Source of the DNA: Solobacterium sp.
Lineage (GTDB): Bacteria > Bacillota_I > Bacilli_A > Erysipelotrichales > Erysipelotrichaceae
DNA: 64,000 bases
Reading direction: 5' to 3'
NCBI GenBank assembly: GCA_022486705.1
Contig: JAKVKC010000007.1
Coordinates: 22,774-86,773, forward strand
The notes below the pieces were generated by a model. The model did not search any database and had not been told where the DNA came from. It saw only the letters and a list, made by a program, of their open reading frames with translations. Both the position numbers and the translations under genes were made by a program. This document shows, one piece after another, positions 35,759 through 46,492 of the stretch (position 1 is the first letter of the stretch; every line of letters starts with the position of its first letter).

Positions 35759-38650
35759 ATGGAATTGAAACTGAATGAGAAGTACCATGGCTTTGCTTTG
35801 AAAAAGATACAGGACCTGAAAGACTGTGAGGGAACACTGTATGAATTTGAACATCAGAAGACAGGCGCACAGCTCGTCTGGCTGGATCGCAGAGATGCCA
35901 ACAAGACATTTGCGATAACATTTAAAACGATCCCCAGCGATGATACGGGCGTCTTTCATATACTGGAACATTCTGTATTGAATGGTTCCAGGAAATATCC
36001 GGTGAAAGAACCGTTTGTACAGCTGCTGAAGAGCTCCATGCAGACATTCCTGAATGCCTTTACCGCACCGGATAAAACAATGTATCCTGTTTCATCCCGC
36101 AATGATAAAGACTTTATGAATCTGATGTCGGTCTATATGGATGCAGTATTTCATCCGGCCATCTATACCAATCCGAATATCTTTTATCAGGAAGGGTGGC
36201 ATTATGAGATCCGGGATGAAAAGGAAGCACCTGTATATAAAGGCGTTGTCTTAAATGAAATGAAGGGCGCATTCTCATCCGTAGACGAGACCATGATTGA
36301 TGAACTGAACCGCATGCTGTTCAAAGATAACTGCTATCAGTATGTATCCGGCGGGGATCCCGAACATATTACCGATCTGACCTATGAGAAGTTCATTGAG
36401 ACACATCAGAAGTTCTATCATCCTTCCAATGCCAGAGTCTGGCTGGATGGCGATCTCGATATTGATGCATGTTTGGCTTTTATCAATGATGAATACTTCT
36501 CCATGTATCAGAAAGAAGATAAGAACTTTTCTATACCGATGCAGACGGCTGAAAAAGCAGCGGTCAGAAAATGTGTGTATGAGATCGAGGAAGAAGATCA
36601 GATCAAAGACCGCACACAGATCTCTATTGCTAAGATCATTGCTTCCTATGATGAAGTAGAAAAGAATCTGGCTTGGTCGGCTCTGGATGATGTTGTTGTG
36701 GCCAACAATGAATCCTTGCTGAAAAAGAATATTATTGATGCCGGACTTGGAGAAGATGTAGAACTTGGTGTTTACAATGGCATTCAGCAGCCTTGGGCTG
36801 TTCTGACGATCCGCAATACCAATGAAGATCAATACGAGGCATTGCATAAAGTGATCCATGATACGGCTGAAGCTCTGGTCAAAGAGGGCCTGAATCATGA
36901 TGAGATCATTGCCACACTGAATCAGATGGAATTCAAGTATCGTGAGAAACATGAACCAGCCGGTCTGATGTATGCCGAAAGAGCGATGAACAGCTGGCTG
37001 TATGAAGGAGATCCTGCGCTGTATCTGCAGGAAGGAGAGATCTTTGAACAGCTGCGCCAGAAAGTCAAAGATGGCTATTTTGAAGAACTGTTAAAAGATT
37101 TTCTGCTGGATGAAGATCACCTGCAGACGGTCATTGCAGTACCGTCAAAGAAGGCAGGCGCAGAAAGGATCAAGCGCGAAAATACAAAACTGCAGGAAGC
37201 GAAGAAGTCATGGGGCATGCATGTCAGCGATTATGTTTCGCTGAATGAGAACTTAGATAATTGGCAGGCGGCGGAAGATATTCCGGAAGCTCTGGATACA
37301 TTGCCGAAGCTGTCTCTAAATGATATTCAGAAAGAACCAGTGCCTTTTCCGTATGAAGAAAAAGAGATCAGCGGGGTACCTGTACTGATCCATCCGCAGG
37401 AAGACGGTATTGTATATCTGAACCTGTATTTCAATCTGGCTGGTATTACCCGCGATCATTTAGCTTCGCTTGGCTTCTGGTCGACTTTGATGACGAACCT
37501 GCGTACGAAGGAACATACCTTATCGCAGCTGCAGGAAAATATGAAAAGAGATCTCGGCGATCTCGGCATTTATTTAGAGGCATATTCACAGCGGAATGAA
37601 GCAGATTCCTGCTATCCGATCATTGGCGTTTCTATTTCTGCACTGCAGCAGAATATTCATAAAGCAGTCCCGATCCTGAAAGAGATCCTGTTTGATACCA
37701 TGTATGAGAAAGAACCAATTCTTTCTCTGCTGAAGCAGGACAATGAAAGCTTCCGTCAGGAACTGATCAATGCAGGTCATGGCGATGCCATGCGCAGAGC
37801 AGCGGCTCATCAAAGCGCAGAAGGTGTCTTCCGTGAATTTGTCGGCGGGTATGAAAGCGGCCTTTATGAGAAGGAACTGGAAGATGCGTATGATGACAAG
37901 TTTGCGACCTTTCAGCAGGAATGTGAGATGTATGCGGACATCATCTTCTCAAAGGCAAGAGTGACCGTCTCTATCAGCGGCAGTGAAAATATGGATACCG
38001 TTAAAGAAGTCATTTCCATGCTGCATGACTATGATGCCAATAAAGCAAAGATGCATTATCCGCTGTTAGCAGAAGACAGACAGTCGCTGATGATCCCAGC
38101 TGGCATTGCCTATGGTGCGATCAATACAAATATCACGCATTTCAGCTATGGCTATGAACCATGCATGAAAGTCATGGCGCATATCCTGACTTATGATTGG
38201 CTGTGGAATGAAGTCAGAGTCAAGGGCGGTGCCTATGGCACGGGCTTTGCGGTCAATGAGAATGGCAGTATTGGAATCTATTCCTACCGCGATCCGGACC
38301 CAATGAATCTGTACCATGCGGCCATGGATGCAGCAGACTATCTCATTCAGTTAGCAGACAGCGATCTTGATCTCGATCAGATGATCATTGGGACAATTGC
38401 ATCTGGCGAGCCATTGCTGTCACCGGCCATGAAGGTGAGAGTCGGCGATGCGATGTATTTCAGCCATGTGGATTATGCCATGCGGGCCAAAGGCAGAACA
38501 GAACTTCTGTCCATGCATAAGAAACAGCTGAAGGAATATGGCGAGATGCTGAAAGAAGTACTTGCGGGAAGTTCGATCTGTGTCATCGGTTCAAAAGAAA
38601 AAATAGAAGGCTGTGAAGAATTGAAATTGAAACCATTGCAGCAGCTGTAG
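35759..38650 (+). CDS. M16C metallopeptidase (presequence-protease/PreP-like)
   Basis: Large zinc peptidase of 963 residues that should degrade peptides inside a closed chamber formed by two M16 halves. The inverted zinc motif HILEH is at residues 67-71 and the distal ligand Glu lies in LNEMKGAFSS about 95 residues further. FLNAFTAPDKTMYPVSS and HYEI between them are M16C hallmarks. The second half (about 530-963) has the usual inactive M16 fold plus GGAYGTGFAVNENG near residue 823. No signal peptide is seen, so it is probably cytoplasmic. It has an extended -10 (TGATACAAT) and its own terminator. Confidence 0.95.
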   Translation: MELKLNEKYHGFALKKIQDLKDCEGTLYEFEHQKTGAQLVWLDRRDANKTFAITFKTIPSDDTGVFHILEHSVLNGSRKYPVKEPFVQLLKSSMQTFLNAFTAPDKTMYPVSSRNDKDFMNLMSVYMDAVFHPAIYTNPNIFYQEGWHYEIRDEKEAPVYKGVVLNEMKGAFSSVDETMIDELNRMLFKDNCYQYVSGGDPEHITDLTYEKFIETHQKFYHPSNARVWLDGDLDIDACLAFINDEYFSMYQKEDKNFSIPMQTAEKAAVRKCVYEIEEEDQIKDRTQISIAKIIASYDEVEKNLAWSALDDVVVANNESLLKKNIIDAGLGEDVELGVYNGIQQPWAVLTIRNTNEDQYEALHKVIHDTAEALVKEGLNHDEIIATLNQMEFKYREKHEPAGLMYAERAMNSWLYEGDPALYLQEGEIFEQLRQKVKDGYFEELLKDFLLDEDHLQTVIAVPSKKAGAERIKRENTKLQEAKKSWGMHVSDYVSLNENLDNWQAAEDIPEALDTLPKLSLNDIQKEPVPFPYEEKEISGVPVLIHPQEDGIVYLNLYFNLAGITRDHLASLGFWSTLMTNLRTKEHTLSQLQENMKRDLGDLGIYLEAYSQRNEADSCYPIIGVSISALQQNIHKAVPILKEILFDTMYEKEPILSLLKQDNESFRQELINAGHGDAMRRAAAHQSAEGVFREFVGGYESGLYEKELEDAYDDKFATFQQECEMYADIIFSKARVTVSISGSENMDTVKEVISMLHDYDANKAKMHYPLLAEDRQSLMIPAGIAYGAINTNITHFSYGYEPCMKVMAHILTYDWLWNEVRVKGGAYGTGFAVNENGSIGIYSYRDPDPMNLYHAAMDAADYLIQLADSDLDLDQMIIGTIASGEPLLSPAMKVRVGDAMYFSHVDYAMRAKGRTELLSMHKKQLKEYGEMLKEVLAGSSICVIGSKEKIEGCEELKLKPLQQL

Positions 38651-38676
38651 ACCAGGAAAATATCCTGGTTTTCTTT
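38651..38676 (+). terminator. Terminator after the M16C peptidase
   Basis: ACCAGGA (38651-38657) pairs with TCCTGGT (38663-38669), followed by a TTTCTTTT tail. Confidence 0.85.
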
Positions 38677-38736
38677 TGCCTGCTGTTGCTAACATATCTG
38701 CCAGCATGCTAAAATATGCAATACTAAGGAATAAAT

Positions 38737-40557
38737 ATGGAAAAGAAAGATAGGTTTCAGACAAGAACACAGATGATCATGTACTTCCTGCGGGGATCAA
38801 AGAGATATTTTGCAGTATCCATTTTTTTTGCCTGCATGGTATCTGTCTTTGATCTGATCAATCCAAAGATCATATCTTTTACGGTCGATTCCCTGCTGGA
38901 TTCTCAGACGGTACAGCTTCCATCTATCTTGAATAGCTGGATCGCAGAGATCGGCGGAATGGGATATCTGCGTACACATCTGTGGCTGATTGCCTGTGCG
39001 GTCCTGTTCGTGGCGGCTTTGGGTGCACTGTCAAGATTCCTCTTCAATCTTTACAACTCGATCGGGGCGGAACATTTGGTCAAGACAATGCGCGATTCTC
39101 TGTTCGATCATATTCTGCATCTTCCCTTTTCCTGGCACAGTGAGAATCATACCGGCGATATTATTCAAAGATGTACCTCTGATGTTGAACAGATCAAGAT
39201 GTTCCTTTCAGAACAGCTGACGGCACTTTTTCGGATCATTGTCATGATCTGTCTGACCTTGTATTTTATGTTTTCGATGAATTGGAAATTGGCTTTGGCA
39301 GCGGCAGTGTTTATTCCTATCGTTGTCTGCTACTCCTTCTTCTTTCATACACGGATCGGAAGTTCTTTTGAAAAAGCAGATATTGAAGAAGGAAAGCTTT
39401 CTTCGATTGTGCAGGAAAATCTGACCGGTGTGCGTGTTGTGCGTGCCTTTGGCCGTGAGAAATATGAACAGGATCGTTTTGATAAGCAGAATGGCAAGTA
39501 TACAGGCATGTGGGTCCATCTGATGAAGCTGCTGGCAGCGTTCTGGATGAGCTCCGATCTGTTCTCTTATGGTCAAGTCATCGCCGTACTTGCGTATGGT
39601 TCAGTATTGGCTGTCCATGGTGAGATCACACCGGGGAATTATATCGCGTTCGTCAGCTATACGATGATGCTGATGTGGCCGATCCGCAACTTGGGCAGAG
39701 TCATTTCAAATTTAAGCAAAGCCGGTATTTCTATTGACCGTCTGCGCTATATCATGAACAGTGAAACAGAACAGGATCTGCCGCAGGCAAAGACACCGGA
39801 CATGTCCAAGGATATTGTTTTCGACAATGTATCCTACCAGTATGACAATGGTTCCGCGGAGATCTTGGATCATGTATCCTTTACAGTAAAAGCAGGAAGT
39901 ACCGTCGGCATCCTTGGCGGCACAGGCTCTGGCAAAAGCACACTGATGTATCTATTAGATCGTCTGTATGATCTGAAGGATGGAACGATTTCCATCGGCG
40001 GCGTTGATATTCGTGAAATGAAAGCAGAATGGGTCCGGCAGAATGTCGGCATGGTCCTGCAGGAACCGTATCTCTTCTCACGTTCTTTAGGTGAGAATAT
40101 CAAGATCGCAGAACCGGAAGCAGATATTGAAGAGATCCAGCATGCCGCAAAGATCGCATCTTTAGATCATGCGGTCGAACATTTCAAAGAAGGATATGAG
40201 ACCTTTGTCGGAGAACGCGGTGTAACCTTATCCGGCGGACAGAAACAGAGAGCAGCGATTGCTCAGATGCTGATCAGGAAACCGCCGATCATGGTCTTTG
40301 ATGATTCTTTGAGTGCTGTCGATGCAGAAACAGATGCGAAGATCCGTGCTTCTTTAAAAGAGAATACCGGCGGCAGTACGGTGATCCTGATTGCTCATCG
40401 CATCACGACGCTGATGAAGGCAGATCAGATCATTGTCATGGACCAGGGAAAGATCTCAGAAGCTGGTACACATGAAGAACTGATGGCGAAGAATGGCATC
40501 TATAAAAAGATCTATGACCTTCAAAGCAGAAGCAGTGCAGAGGAGGTGCAGGTATGA
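38737..40557 (+). CDS. ABC exporter half-transporter A (degenerate Walker B)
   Basis: A 606-residue type IV ABC half-transporter: six transmembrane helices (about 20-340) and a nucleotide-binding domain. Walker A GGTGSGKST has Lys400, the signature LSGGQ is at 498-502, and the H-loop is IAHR. Walker B ends MVFDDS, with Asp523 where the catalytic Glu normally stands, so this subunit's own ATP site should be poorly hydrolytic. It is translationally coupled (4-nt overlap) to half-transporter B. Drug, lipid or peptide export is likely; the substrate is unknown. An extended -10 (TGCTAAAAT) and AAGGA precede the ATG. Confidence 0.94.
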   Translation: MEKKDRFQTRTQMIMYFLRGSKRYFAVSIFFACMVSVFDLINPKIISFTVDSLLDSQTVQLPSILNSWIAEIGGMGYLRTHLWLIACAVLFVAALGALSRFLFNLYNSIGAEHLVKTMRDSLFDHILHLPFSWHSENHTGDIIQRCTSDVEQIKMFLSEQLTALFRIIVMICLTLYFMFSMNWKLALAAAVFIPIVVCYSFFFHTRIGSSFEKADIEEGKLSSIVQENLTGVRVVRAFGREKYEQDRFDKQNGKYTGMWVHLMKLLAAFWMSSDLFSYGQVIAVLAYGSVLAVHGEITPGNYIAFVSYTMMLMWPIRNLGRVISNLSKAGISIDRLRYIMNSETEQDLPQAKTPDMSKDIVFDNVSYQYDNGSAEILDHVSFTVKAGSTVGILGGTGSGKSTLMYLLDRLYDLKDGTISIGGVDIREMKAEWVRQNVGMVLQEPYLFSRSLGENIKIAEPEADIEEIQHAAKIASLDHAVEHFKEGYETFVGERGVTLSGGQKQRAAIAQMLIRKPPIMVFDDSLSAVDAETDAKIRASLKENTGGSTVILIAHRITTLMKADQIIVMDQGKISEAGTHEELMAKNGIYKKIYDLQSRSSAEEVQV

Positions 40558-42368
40558 ACGACGATGATAAAAATATCAAACTGAAGTGGTTCGGCATCCC
40601 GCAGCTGCTTCCGTTTGCGAAGAAGTATAAAGTACGTATTATCTGGATGATCATTTTAGGAATCATTACATCCCTGATCGATGCAGTTTATCCGCTGTTC
40701 AATCAGTATGCATTGAATCATTTTGTGCTCGGCAATACATTGGATACATTGGGATTCTTCATTCTTGCATATCTGGTCATTCTTGTCTGCCAAGTCATTC
40801 TGAACTTTCTGAGCGTATACTGGACCGGACTGATTGAAATGAGCGTGGATCGGGATCTGCGCAGTGCTTCCTTCAATCATCTGCAGGAACTGTCCTTTGC
40901 CTATTTCAATCAGAACAATGTAGGCTATGTACAGGCACGTGTCATGAGCGATACCGGCAAGATCGGTGAAATGGTATCCTGGCGGATGATGGATATTGTA
41001 TGGAATGGTTCCTATCTGATCTTTGTCTTTGTCAACATGTTCCTGATCAATGCGGAATTGGCACTTTATATTCTGCTTCTGGTACCGATTGCTGTGCTGA
41101 TCATTGCTTTATTTCAAAAGAAGCTGGTCGTCCTCAATCGGAAGATCCGTGAGATCAACAGCCGTATTACCGGCAACTTCAATGAAGGAATTACCGGTGC
41201 GAAATCGATCAAGACACTGGTCGTTGAAGATGCGATCAATACAGATTTCCGCAAAGATACTTCACGCATGGAAAAAACATCCGTGCATGCGACAGGATAC
41301 AGCGCTGCTTTCTCAGCTGCGGTAACGATCATGAGCTCAGCAGCTCTGGCCATCGTTCTGTGGCGCGGCGGGATCATCACGATGGAAGGTGTCATTATGA
41401 TCGGTACGCTTTCTGTCTTCATGAACTATGCATTGAACATGCTGGACCCGATCCAGGGAATCATCGGAAGTATTTCCGCACTGATTGCGATCCAGGTCAA
41501 TATTGAGCGCTTTACCAAGCTCCTGCATACAAAATCAGATGTTGCGGATACCCCGGAAGTGATTGAAAAATATGGCGATACCTTTCATCCGAAGAAGGAG
41601 AATTGGGAACCGCTCCATGGCGATGTAGAGTTTAAAGATGTTTCCTTTCAATACCCGGATGGCAATGAAATGGTGCTGCAGAACTTCAACTTAAAAGTGC
41701 CGCAGGGCACCAATGTCGCTATTGTCGGTGAAACAGGTGCTGGCAAATCGACACTGGTCAATCTGGTATGCCGTTTCTTTGAACCGACAGAAGGACAGGT
41801 GCTGATCGATGGCAGAGATGCCAGAGAAAGAAGCCAGCTTTGGCTGCATTCCAATATCGGCTATGTCCTGCAGACACCGCATCTGTTCTCAGGCTCGGTC
41901 AGGGACAATCTGAAATATGGCAATCCGGATGCTTCAGATGAAGAAATCTGGAAAGCATTGGAACTTGTAGATGCAGTATCCGTTGTTAACAAAATGGAAC
42001 ATGGTCTGGACTCAGAAGTTGGCGAAGGCGGCGATATGCTGTCGACGGGTGAAAAGCAATTGCTTTCATTTGCCAGAGCAATCTTAGCAGATCCTAGGAT
42101 CTTAGTTCTTGATGAAGCGACTGCTTCTATTGATACACTGACAGAGAAAGCCATTCAGGATGCGATCTTTACAGTGATCAAAGGCAGGACCAGCTTTGTC
42201 ATTGCCCATCGTCTGTCAACGATCGTGGATGCGGATATCATCCTAGTTGTACAGGATGGCAGGATCATTGAACGCGGCCGGCATGATGAACTGATGAAAG
42301 CGCATGGCCACTACTATGATCTGTATACAAGGCAGTATGAAGAAATGGTCACGGATATGGTGAACTAG
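40554..42368 (+). CDS. ABC exporter half-transporter B (degenerate signature)
   Basis: A 604-residue partner of the preceding half. Six transmembrane helices, then Walker A GETGAGKST and a normal Walker B LVLDEA with catalytic Glu521. Its signature is LSTGE (496-500) instead of LSGGQ. In the heterodimer this signature faces the Asp-containing Walker B of subunit A, so both defects fall in the same composite site, while the other site is fully canonical. That is the layout known from asymmetric exporters such as TM287/288 and BmrCD. It ends at a hairpin terminator. Confidence 0.94.
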   Translation: MNDDDKNIKLKWFGIPQLLPFAKKYKVRIIWMIILGIITSLIDAVYPLFNQYALNHFVLGNTLDTLGFFILAYLVILVCQVILNFLSVYWTGLIEMSVDRDLRSASFNHLQELSFAYFNQNNVGYVQARVMSDTGKIGEMVSWRMMDIVWNGSYLIFVFVNMFLINAELALYILLLVPIAVLIIALFQKKLVVLNRKIREINSRITGNFNEGITGAKSIKTLVVEDAINTDFRKDTSRMEKTSVHATGYSAAFSAAVTIMSSAALAIVLWRGGIITMEGVIMIGTLSVFMNYALNMLDPIQGIIGSISALIAIQVNIERFTKLLHTKSDVADTPEVIEKYGDTFHPKKENWEPLHGDVEFKDVSFQYPDGNEMVLQNFNLKVPQGTNVAIVGETGAGKSTLVNLVCRFFEPTEGQVLIDGRDARERSQLWLHSNIGYVLQTPHLFSGSVRDNLKYGNPDASDEEIWKALELVDAVSVVNKMEHGLDSEVGEGGDMLSTGEKQLLSFARAILADPRILVLDEATASIDTLTEKAIQDAIFTVIKGRTSFVIAHRLSTIVDADIILVVQDGRIIERGRHDELMKAHGHYYDLYTRQYEEMVTDMVN

Positions 42369-42393
42369 ACGGTGCTTTATGCATCGTCTTTTT
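42367..42393 (+). terminator. Terminator after the ABC exporter pair
   Basis: GACGGTGC pairs with GCATCGTC around a 5-nt loop (42368-42388), followed by seven T. Confidence 0.9.
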
Positions 42394-42439
42394 TTCTGGC
42401 ATGTGTATAATGCAGAGAGACATTGCGAGGAGAGAGAAG

Positions 42440-43033
42440 ATGAAGACATTCTATAAAAAGGGAGATCAGACATTGGTTATACTGATCACAGGAAATGAAG
42501 AAAACACGGAACTGTATCAGGCATTTCCCTATTCTTTTTTAGCAGTATGCAGTGAGGATTGGAATCGTGAACTGTCCCCATGGCCAGCTGCGCAGGTGCT
42601 GAAAGGCGGCGGTGATTTTCAAGGCGAAGCAGATCAGACTCTGTCGGCACTCCTGCAGGATCCTATTCTGCTCCAGCCATGGCAGCGCCGTATCATCTGC
42701 GGCTATTCCTTAGCCGGTCTGTTTGCCATGTATGCATGCACAAATACAGATCTCTTTGATGCATGTGCATCTGTATCCGGATCATTATGGTATCCTGGCT
42801 TTTCAGCATATCTCAAGGAACATCCTATGCATTGCAGACAGGCATATCTGTCCTTAGGCAATCTGGAAAAGAACAGCAGGCAGCCGCTGCTCCATACTGT
42901 CGAAGAAAGAACGGAAGAAATATATCAAGAACTGTCACTGCATTTTCCGACGATCTTTGAAATGAATGAAGGGAATCATTTCAAAGATCCAAATGGCAGA
43001 ATGATCAAAGCTCTGCAGTATCTTTCAAAATAA
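42440..43033 (+). CDS. Small alpha/beta-hydrolase (putative esterase)
   Basis: A 197-residue alpha/beta-hydrolase. The nucleophile elbow is GYSLAG near residue 90, followed by ASVSGSLWYPGF as in Fes/IroE-like esterases, and the catalytic His is probably in GNHFKD near the C-terminus. The chain is shorter than typical esterase-D members. The frame opens at 42401, but GAGGAG and MKTFYKKGD fix ATG 42440. Substrate unknown. It has its own promoter (TGTGTATAAT just upstream). Confidence 0.82.
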   Translation: MKTFYKKGDQTLVILITGNEENTELYQAFPYSFLAVCSEDWNRELSPWPAAQVLKGGGDFQGEADQTLSALLQDPILLQPWQRRIICGYSLAGLFAMYACTNTDLFDACASVSGSLWYPGFSAYLKEHPMHCRQAYLSLGNLEKNSRQPLLHTVEERTEEIYQELSLHFPTIFEMNEGNHFKDPNGRMIKALQYLSK

Positions 43034-43057
43034 AAAAGATGGGAGTTTCCCATCTCA
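43031..43057 (-). terminator. Terminator of the addB-addA-DUF1653 operon
   Basis: On the minus strand AGATGGGA pairs with TCCCATCT (43057-43039) over 3 nt and a T-run follows. On the plus strand the tract is A, so it acts mainly for the minus-strand operon. Confidence 0.82.
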
Positions 43058-43315
43058 GTGCTCTTGGTATAAGGCAAAACGGTATATCTGCTTGATATCC
43101 GGATACTTTGCATGATCCACTTCGCTCATGAACATCTCATAAGGCCTGGCATAGATCCGGCAGTCTCCATACAGTGCCTGATAGATCATGAGCTTTTCTT
43201 TTGTCTCTGTGTGCTCAGCTTCACCGATAATGCGATAGAGATACTGTGTTCCTTCATGTTTTAATTCTCTCTTGAAGTGGCAGACAATATCACCGTTCTG
43301 AAAATGTCTTTCCAT
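43055..43315 (-). CDS. DUF1653 family small protein
   Basis: An 86-residue protein of the DUF1653 type: [47 protein letters not shown], and EVDHAKYP, which is nearly the whole family signature. The fold is a small beta-barrel-like domain; its function is not established. It follows addA with a 1-nt overlap (TAATG), so it is the third gene of the recombination operon. Confidence 0.88.
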   Translation of the reverse strand: MERHFQNGDIVCHFKRELKHEGTQYLYRIIGEAEHTETKEKLMIYQALYGDCRIYARPYEMFMSEVDHAKYPDIKQIYRFALYQEH

Positions 43316-46300
43316 TATTTCTCCTCGATCTCAATTGATGCATTGTTATGAAAACTGTACGCATATGCAGTGACAGTATGTTCAGGATACAGGATCTTCA
43401 ATGCCTTGCGATATTCATTCAGCTGATCCGTATAGCGGTTCTGTATCTCTGCCATAGAAGCACTGTCCGTTTTAAAATCTACTAGGATGACTTCCTGCGG
43501 CAGGACAGAGATCATATCCATAGCACCGGTACAGTGCAGTTCTTTCTTTTCGATGTAGAAAGGATATTCTTTATGGATCTCGCCCTGCAGGCATTGACGG
43601 TATAGATCAGATGATGCAAATTTCAGCAGTGCTTCAGGATCCGGCGATCCTTTCACATCATCGGACGTCCATACAGTATTCGGAAGCTTGGCGGCCCATT
43701 CATGCATGAGCGTTCCATATGCCGTCCCATTGGTACGTTTTGTCAGATCCAATGGCAGCAGTGTACTTGTTTCTTTTGAACTAGGCGTCGCTGTTTCAGT
43801 GAAGGTCTCCGGCTGTTCTTTCAGGTGAGGAAGAGAAGCAATGCTTAGATCATGCAGTGCAGATGCGGTGACGGCGGTATCTGGCGAAACAATGACATGT
43901 TTGAAATATGGGCTGTCGTTCAGGGCAGACAGGATCAGTCCGCTCATGCCTTTGCGGGCAGACAGCAGTGAAAGTGACATTGGCTGTACAGGGAAGGTAT
44001 CCTGTTTCACAGTATCGACAATGAACAGACGTTTCTCTGCTCTGGTCAGAGCAACATAGAACAGACGGGTAAATTCTTCCTGATCTTCCAGATCCATCTG
44101 ATAGCTGACAGCGATCCTTTGGACCGTAGGACGTTCAATGCGCCAAGGCATATCATAATGTTTTAGGCCGAGGCCAAGTTCTTCGTTTACCAGCAGAGGG
44201 GACTTCGCACTCTGGAAAGCATTTTTGGAAGTGCTCCAAAGAAAGACGATTGCATATTGCAGGCCTTTGGAATGATGAATAGTCGTTACAGTGACCGCAT
44301 CATCATCTTTGCCTTTGGACATTGCTTCTGAAGAATGTTCCTCTTGGCTGACGGTCATTGTCTCAATAAAAGCAGACAGGTTCGCAGGTCTTGCCGTGAC
44401 CGTCTGGGCAAAAAGGAAATCAAAGTTTGCTTTCTGGCTGTCATCAAGAGAATTGAAGAAGCCATGACGATCCGCAATCTCATTCAGCATGGCAAGGATG
44501 CCATCTTTCTCTGCAATCTCATTCAATTCCTGCATTTCCGCTAAGATCTCCGGATGTTCCGCCCGGACACCGGCAGAAAGGGAACCGTGTGCAATCTTCA
44601 TCTTGGCCAATTCTTCATCTGAGATCTGGCAGAAAGAAGAAGTCAGTACAGAAAGCAGCGAGATCGTATCAGAAGGATCAGACATCACGGAGCACATCGC
44701 AAGTATGGTCTGACATAGTTCCGAACGATAGAACCCTTCTCGTGTATCAATATCATAAGGAATATTGACATGATCAAAAGCAGCTTTCAGATAAAGCTTA
44801 TCTGCATGCGATCTCGTCAACACCGCAAAATCACGGTAGGAGATGGACGTATCTTCTTTCATTAAAGACAGGATCTTTTCGGCGATCCAGGAAGCCTTGA
44901 GCTCTTTGGAAGAAGCAGATTCTTCATCTGTATCAGAAGCATCCTCCGGACTGTCATCCTCCGCTTCTTCGGGTGCATTGATATCCGCAAAGATAACGGG
45001 CACCGGAGCAGGCTCGCTTTGGAAAGCGGGATTGCCGATCGTTACATGATCCAGTTCACTGTATGTATCTTTCGCTCCAGGTACATTCATCAGTTTTTCA
45101 AAGAGAAGATTGGTGAAGCGTACGATCGAGTCTTTCGAACGATAGTTATGGCGAAGGGTGATCAGATGGTTGCTGGGATCCTTCATCAGTGAGCGCATCA
45201 AGGAAGGTTTGGCTTGGCGGAAGGCATAGATGGACTGCTTGACATCGCCGACACGGAAGACATTGTCCTTTTGAGCTATGCATGAAATGATGGCATTCTG
45301 CAGTTCGCTTGTATCCTGGAATTCATCGATCATGATCTCCTGAAAGCCCTGGCGTATGATCTGAGCCACGGCACCATGATTCTTCATTAGAATATCCAAG
45401 GCATAGCGTTCCATATCGGAGAAGTCGATGCATGCATGTTCAATCTTTAAAGCATGGAAAGCAGCGCTTGTGTGTTCGGCAAGATCTGTCAGACTGTTAA
45501 CAATGACTGACATCTCCTGGCCATCCGCAATATACTGCTTTTCAGAAAAGCGCTTGGCTAAAAGATCTTTGACCTTTTTATCCATGGATGCACGGATCTT
45601 GGCATAAGGTTTGTTCTGGGTGCTTGGGGAAGTAGCTGTACCTGCCAGCAGATCCAGCGAAGAACAGTACATGCTGTAGTTCTGCTCCTGTACGGCATTC
45701 AGACAGTTCTGCAGAGCAATCTGCTTCTGCTTCAATACTTCCGGTTTGATCTTCGTATCCGTTTCCGCAAACGCCATCATGCGTCCAAGATCATTTTCAA
45801 TATTATGCAGCTGCAGTTCGAAGGAATGATAAAAGGGATCCATGATCTCTTTGGGAAAATCTGAGAAGTGAGATACAGATGGATAGAGAGATTTGATCTT
45901 CTCATACCATGCATGCGGATCCATCACACTGTCAGCACAGCTGCTGATCTGCACAGCAGCCTGATACAGGGCATCATAATCTTCACTGCGCGGGGAGAAC
46001 CATGCGGCCAGCTTTTCTGCCATGGCAGGATCCTTCCGATGCAGTTCATTCCAGCATGTTAAGAAAGCCTCTTTCTGCATGGTCTCTTTCACACCTTCGC
46101 TCAGGACATTCTGTGCTGCCGCGGGATCCAGGCCGATCACGTTATAGTATTTTTGAATAATGGAAAGACAGTAGGAATCGATCGTTGTAATACTGGCAGC
46201 AGATAAAGCAATCAGCTGCTCTTTTAAATATGCCAGCTGTTCAGGATCTTCCGTATTGGCTATTTGGCCATGAAGCTCCTTGGCTAAGCGCTTCTTCATT

Positions 46301-46491
46301 TCATTGGCTGCTGCTTCTGTAAACGTTACTGCCAAAATGGACTGAATGGGAATGCGGTCGACGGTACAGCGCTTTAATAAGCGAGCGACCAGGACGCCGG
46401 TCTTGCCGGCACCGGCAGAAGCAGAAACAAGAACAGAAGTACCAGTTGTATTGATCGCTTCCTGCTGTTCATTATCAAAATGCATCGGCAT
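43315..46491 (-). CDS. addA: ATP-dependent helicase/nuclease subunit A
   Basis: UvrD-like helicase plus nuclease of the AddAB double-strand-break repair complex. The 1058-residue chain is shorter than the roughly 1230 of Bacillus AddA. Walker A SAGAGKT is at residues 25-31, the Walker B/DEFQD motif is in [14 protein letters not shown], motif IV RHNYRS and motif [14 protein letters not shown] are present. The C-terminal RecB-type nuclease motif is VDFKTDS with Asp1005 and Lys1007. Its start lies 1 nt after the addB stop. Confidence 0.96.
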   Translation of the reverse strand: MPMHFDNEQQEAINTTGTSVLVSASAGAGKTGVLVARLLKRCTVDRIPIQSILAVTFTEAAANEMKKRLAKELHGQIANTEDPEQLAYLKEQLIALSAASITTIDSYCLSIIQKYYNVIGLDPAAAQNVLSEGVKETMQKEAFLTCWNELHRKDPAMAEKLAAWFSPRSEDYDALYQAAVQISSCADSVMDPHAWYEKIKSLYPSVSHFSDFPKEIMDPFYHSFELQLHNIENDLGRMMAFAETDTKIKPEVLKQKQIALQNCLNAVQEQNYSMYCSSLDLLAGTATSPSTQNKPYAKIRASMDKKVKDLLAKRFSEKQYIADGQEMSVIVNSLTDLAEHTSAAFHALKIEHACIDFSDMERYALDILMKNHGAVAQIIRQGFQEIMIDEFQDTSELQNAIISCIAQKDNVFRVGDVKQSIYAFRQAKPSLMRSLMKDPSNHLITLRHNYRSKDSIVRFTNLLFEKLMNVPGAKDTYSELDHVTIGNPAFQSEPAPVPVIFADINAPEEAEDDSPEDASDTDEESASSKELKASWIAEKILSLMKEDTSISYRDFAVLTRSHADKLYLKAAFDHVNIPYDIDTREGFYRSELCQTILAMCSVMSDPSDTISLLSVLTSSFCQISDEELAKMKIAHGSLSAGVRAEHPEILAEMQELNEIAEKDGILAMLNEIADRHGFFNSLDDSQKANFDFLFAQTVTARPANLSAFIETMTVSQEEHSSEAMSKGKDDDAVTVTTIHHSKGLQYAIVFLWSTSKNAFQSAKSPLLVNEELGLGLKHYDMPWRIERPTVQRIAVSYQMDLEDQEEFTRLFYVALTRAEKRLFIVDTVKQDTFPVQPMSLSLLSARKGMSGLILSALNDSPYFKHVIVSPDTAVTASALHDLSIASLPHLKEQPETFTETATPSSKETSTLLPLDLTKRTNGTAYGTLMHEWAAKLPNTVWTSDDVKGSPDPEALLKFASSDLYRQCLQGEIHKEYPFYIEKKELHCTGAMDMISVLPQEVILVDFKTDSASMAEIQNRYTDQLNEYRKALKILYPEHTVTAYAYSFHNNASIEIEEK

Positions 46492-46492
46492 C

